Assembly (NCBI GenBank): GCA_963971405.1
Contig: OZ020486.1
Span: 37,533,419 to 37,597,418 of the forward strand
From: Psococerastis gibbosa
Taxonomy: Eukaryota; Arthropoda; Insecta; Psocodea; Psocidae
Length of the DNA: 64,000 nt
Reading direction: 5' to 3'
In this document: positions 59,878 through 64,000 of the stretch, piece by piece
How positions within the stretch are numbered: the first letter of the stretch is position 1
How the letters are laid out: each line of letters starts with the position of its first letter
Program-made: the position numbers and the translations under genes
The notes under the pieces: model-generated
Told to the model about the DNA's origin: nothing
Database searches by the model: none
The model's input: the letters and a program-made list of their open reading frames with translations, nothing else

Positions 59878-62188
59878 TTAAACAGTATTCGCATCATAGT
59901 TAATGTCATTTTGAATTGCCAACTCAACATGTTCCAACTCGCCCACTAATCGAAGAAGTAGTTCACTATTGAAACAACTTTCGGACAACGTATACAACCG
60001 TTTTAACTTGTCCCTAAACAACAGCTGCATATCCTGCGGAGTTGGCTGATATTGAATAGCTTGAATTTGAAAAGTCCTAGGTTCACCATCATTTATTTCC
60101 ACACCAATAGCTATAGGCTTTAATTCGGAGCCCTCAAAGGTCTGCGAAGGAAATTTGACGAAAGTGCTCAAGAAATGACGGTCATCGTCCATTTCAACTC
60201 CATTGTCCGTGGCTTCCCGGGGCGGGTCAGGGTCGTCTTGCAATTCTTCATCGACGAAAGTTGGTTCCCAGTTGACCGCATGTGTTTCGGACTTAGTTGA
60301 GTCTTTTCTCTTCCCTTTTCCAATAGCTCTGTGACATTTTCTTACTTTATTTGGCGCTTGGTTGCTTTTGGACACAATTGGCGGATGGTTATGACTAGAC
60401 TGGAGGGAGGCCGAAAGGTAATATCTACAAAAACTCTCAACGTGCTTGCTATTGTCCGAAAGATCCTTCCGGAGACATTCAATTTTCTAAAAACAAATGG
60501 AGAGGTAGTGAATAAAATAAGAATTGATTCAATGCTTTTGCTGCGTAATCAAGCAATTTTTCAAGGTTATACAATTGAACCTACTTTAATTTAATACAGC
60601 ACAGAAATACAAAATACGGACAAAATAACGACCGGTCTTGGGAACAAGACGCTGCACTACAGTACATCAATTAATGTGTAAGCACACGTTTTTGTTTATT
60701 GAATATCAAATGTTTTTCAGAGATAGCAATTTCTATATTCCGTTACTTTCCTACACGTTTGAGAGTTTTATTCCACCTTGCTGATAAACACTACCCAAAT
60801 TTCCTAAAGTGAAGTGTCAAATGCTAACCTTTTTCTTTTTTCTCCAGTCCGATTCAATTTCTAAGCCGTACTCTGGGTACACAATAATTTTCTTGAGTGT
60901 CATTTTTGCTAAGCAGCCCATTTTTTTGCTAACGATGTTTCTTCTCTTCTTCATAGGCAGCGAGCAAGGCTCTTCAGATGTCTAGAAACGAAAAACAATT
61001 TTTAATAATCTTCAAATATTACCCCCTGCTCACGTAGGGGCTAAACTAAGTTCAAAGAAAGAACTTCCTTACTTAGGGTTATTCAAAGATACATTCATAA
61101 TTGAATTCGCGTTAGAAACTGGCGAAACATGACAGAAGTGTGAGGAAATATCAGGAAAAATAACCAATGAAGCTTCAACGTGAATATTTTCATGTCTTTA
61201 CAGTATGTAAAATCGGGAATTGCAAAGAATATTTATGATACCTACCATTTTTAACTGTCCAACTTTTGATTTGTAGTATTTCCGACCAAACGCGCATTGA
61301 TAGTGGGTGGTTTTTTCCACAGTGAAGGGTTGTCCAAAAAATGTAATAGACATTGCCTTTAATTGATAGAATACAGTAGCTAAACCAAAATCGTTTTTTA
61401 CATTTTCATTATCGCCAGGATTAGCTTTTGATTCTAAAAAGAACATATGTATTACTTGAATAATAGATTCAAGGGTTCAGACTGGCATATATATACAGTA
61501 GGATGTACGGATGTATTACCCGGCCACGACCACATTTGGAACACTTTGATTATTCGAAAACTTGCATAAGCGGAACACGGAGTTCGTTCGATTATTAAGT
61601 GTTCCTAATGTCATCCTATCGTGGTTGGATAGTACATAGAGGGTTGCAACTGTACTAATATACAGTATGTAGTGTACAAGTAGGACTAGCAATTGCAACT
61701 AACGACATTCAAATATTCCATAAGTACACATTAACAGCATCGAACAAACTCAGGGTTTCGTAATTTTAATTGCGTTATGTTCATTACTGCAATGAACCTT
61801 TTGTATTGTATTGTATGTGAAATGCTTGTGACCAACCAATCAAAACATTGGGGTTTGGCGTCATGACTCTATGGCTGCATGCATAGACGGCATTTTGATT
61901 TTAGTAAAAAAAAAGTTTCATCATGCAAGAACTAGATAGTTAATTTTTTTTTTTTACTATTAACCTACTTTTTCTAATGTCTGAGTCTCTCACACTATAG
62001 GTAAATCCAATTTCTCTCATTCTCAAAACAATTTCATTGAAGGTGCCAGGGTCATCGAAGTAGCCAATTATGTTTCCATCCTCAATAAAAGTATTGCATA
62101 AATAGATTGACATTATATCTTCAATGGTCTCAGTAGTTTCATTCCTTTTGGTGTCAACTGCACAAGTCAAAGAACTCTCTTCCGTCAT
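59878..62188 (-). CDS. Protein with C...C...HNH zinc-binding domain, name uncertain
   Basis: Four exons in transcript order, 62188-61969, 61433-61246, 60981-60829 and 60486-59878, join in phase into 389 aa. Each intron is GT-AG and each join keeps a sensible reading, so I judge it a real gene. Residues about 43-63 read DDPGTFNEIVLRMREIGFTY. The middle has HYQCAFGRKYYKSK, then KKMGCLAKMTLKKIIVYPEY and later SSHNHPP. This is the spaced C, C, H-x-H pattern of the FAR1/FLYWCH/WRKY-GCM1 type zinc domain, often found in transposase-derived regulators and CARF-like proteins. The last third is acidic then helical (RHFLSTFVKFPSQTF, LLRLVGELEHVELAI) and unrecognised. DNA binding is a family-based inference. 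It could be a domesticated transposon protein. The upstream 5' UTR was not found. Confidence 0.7.
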
Positions 62189-63530
62189 GATAACACCAAG
62201 CTAAAAATTACATTTAAGTGGGTGTGAACAGATAATTTAAATAAAATACCAAGCTGATCATATCATCATTATATCACAGTTCATAGGTAATTACAGGCAC
62301 ATGAAATTGTATCATGTCCCCGACTGCGGCAGAATAGCCTCAATTCGGACAAATTCTCATTTTAGCCTATCCATCAATAATTAGAGATACTCTTCTTAAG
62401 TTACGGCCGAGTATTGGCTGGCTGGCTGCAAAACAAAGTGTCATAGGCAGGTCTATCTACTGTATTTCATAGGTCAAAACATTTGCTTTCTCTTTACAAA
62501 ATCACAACCCATTGCGGCATAATCAACTTAATTGTATTCTTGCTTTTCTTATCCAATGATGCTTCATAATGTTGTCCTAAATGACTAGGATACTGCGTTA
62601 TCCCATATATATAACTGATACAATATGCCGTAGTCTGATGCATAGCCTACATATACCTACGTCCGGTATGGTATTGGTAGCGCCTTTTCCAACTGTACAA
62701 AATACAAAACAACACAGTGGAAGAATAAAATACAGAAAACTCTTATTTCTGGTTTCAGTAATTATTTTTATAATAATTATACGTAATATTTTTTATGCAA
62801 ACCTTAACTGTAAACAAACTTTAAGAAAAATTACCATTGAGCCTTGAGACTAACAAAGGAAATTATATGACAAAGGAAATTTGTTTGGCTTACTATGTGA
62901 AAAAAGTTTTGGTTTCTAATGATAAGCTTACAACGTTTGTAGAGAAATTTCCCTTTGATTTTCCTTTGATCAGTCGTCCTGGGGATTTTTCATTTCTAAA
63001 AATTTTTCAACGTCTACAGGGCTGGCAACTCAAGTAAGTTTTGAATATTTAGTAAATAATAAAATTGTAATCGCTCTATCGCAGTTGGTTTAAAGGGAGA
63101 CGAATAAGAATATAATGGTTGAAGGAGTATTCTGCCCCTGGTTTCGGGTACATACTAGGATGGCGCGAGGCAGACTAGAATACCTTATGCCAGACGCCAT
63201 TTCAAATACGTAAATCAGGAAAAGAAAGGGTGATTATGTTTTAGGTTAGCGCTATTTCTCTCATTTCTGCCTTTCCAACACAATTTCACTTATTTAGCGA
63301 TTCATTATTATGGATTCCCATGTCAAGTAGTTAACTGCAGTAGTAGTATATACCTTGGAAATGTCGGTTAATATTGTATATAGTTTTACTGAGTACCCAG
63401 GCTATTTTAATTTGCATTCACACTCTTCACAGGTGCCCTTTTTGTCAGCATGGCGGCAAAGAATAGAAACAGTATGAAGACGAAGTGGGCGGAGCGAAGC
63501 TTTACTGAATAAAAATTTCTTAATTTCCAT
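62189..63530. other. Upstream of the zinc-binding gene, no firm gene
   Basis: On the plus strand a short frame (62668-62844) encodes a hydrophobic stretch KLLFLVSVIIFIIIIRNIFY. A frame-shifted neighbour (about 62837-63034) ends at a good donor (AA|GTAAGT). Together they might be a broken or partial exon of a type II membrane protein, but no family is recognised and AT-richness alone can give such frames. The rest shows nothing I can name. Confidence 0.3.
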
Positions 63531-63534
63531 AGCG

Positions 63535-64000
63535 TAAGCCTGTCATACCTCCCAGTTTACTCGGGAGGCTCCTGGTTTTCAGCCCAATCTCCCGGCTCCC
63601 GGGTGAATGTTGTTGGGAGCCCATAATCTCCCGGTTTTGGAAAATGGCCCGGAAAATCTCCCTGTTTTAGTAAGACATGAAATTGAGTGATGTAATTTTA
63701 CGATTAAAATTAAGTTAAATTTTAATCGAATTGGGTGCAATTGTATTCGTCGCCTGTAAGCTGTAATTCATGTTACTGCTATCAAAATGCGTAAAACCCC
63801 ACTATACATCAAGCCAATTTTTCAAACATTTTCAACCGGGGGAGACCCCCGGGCCCCCCCCCCCCCCCTTATGTGCAATTGTATTTTTCGCCTGTAAAAT
63901 TTAAATGTTACTGCTATCAATATGCGTAAAACCCCATTAATTAAAGCCACATTTTCAAAAAATTTCAACCGGGGAGAGGCCCCGGACCCCCCTTAAGTGC
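63535..64000. repeat. CCCGGG-containing repeat, with tandem second unit
   Basis: GTAAGCCTGTCATACCTCCC opens a copy of the 44870 repeat. From about 63738 a unit of roughly 135 bp (GTGCAATTGTATT...CGCC, GTTACTGCTATCAA, ATGCGTAAAACCCCA, TTTTCAACCGGGGGAGAC, CCCCGGGCCCCC) is followed by a second unit from about 63873 that reaches the window edge, so a tandem array continues outside. Confidence 0.75.

Noticed and set aside
62581..63037. Membrane protein gene on the plus strand
   Set aside because: Two frames would have to be joined, no acceptor fits, and no family is recognised.

Overview
This is metazoan nuclear DNA: AT-rich, with spliced genes, GT-AG introns and many transposon relics. No bacterial operon, CRISPR array or rRNA is visible. 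The proteins look like those of an invertebrate. The Rpn8 homologue in particular has several arthropod-like positions, so an arthropod or other protostome is my guess, held with low confidence.

Five protein-coding genes can be rebuilt exon by exon with agreeing reading phases. (1) 1853-22958, plus strand: an Sp1/Sp3/Sp4-type transcription factor of about 757 aa in 12 coding exons, with Sp box, glutamine-rich activation region, Btd box and three C2H2 fingers. (2) 29736-44131, plus: a 288-aa mitochondrial carrier of the SLC25A14/SLC25A30 (BMCP1/KMCP1) group in six exons. (3) 47045-51403, minus: proteasome lid subunit Rpn8/PSMD7, 324 aa in five exons. (4) 53147-57241, plus: intraflagellar transport protein WDR35/IFT121, 1166 aa in only two coding exons. 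(5) 59878-62188, minus: a 389-aa protein in four exons with a C...C...HNH zinc-binding pattern, not firmly named. PSMD7 and WDR35 are head to head, about 1.7 kb apart. WDR35 and the zinc-binding gene are tail to tail. The genes have unrelated housekeeping roles (transcription, mitochondrial transport, protein turnover, cilia), and I see no shared pathway.

Everything else is introns and intergenic DNA filled with repeats. These comprise two tRNA-derived SINE families, six decayed LINE carboxy-terminal fragments, several long-inverted-repeat MITE families, a roughly 780-bp inverted-repeat element, CCCGGG-containing repeats next to poly-C/poly-G runs, and other dispersed families.

The most unusual structures are these: a compound MITE built as one palindrome inside another, present three times; two tiny (about 33-35 bp) hairpins in Sp introns, each flanked by its own 7-bp direct repeat; an inverted pair of tRNA-like sequences; and the nearly intronless WDR35 beside intron-rich neighbours. 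I found no clear new multi-gene system.
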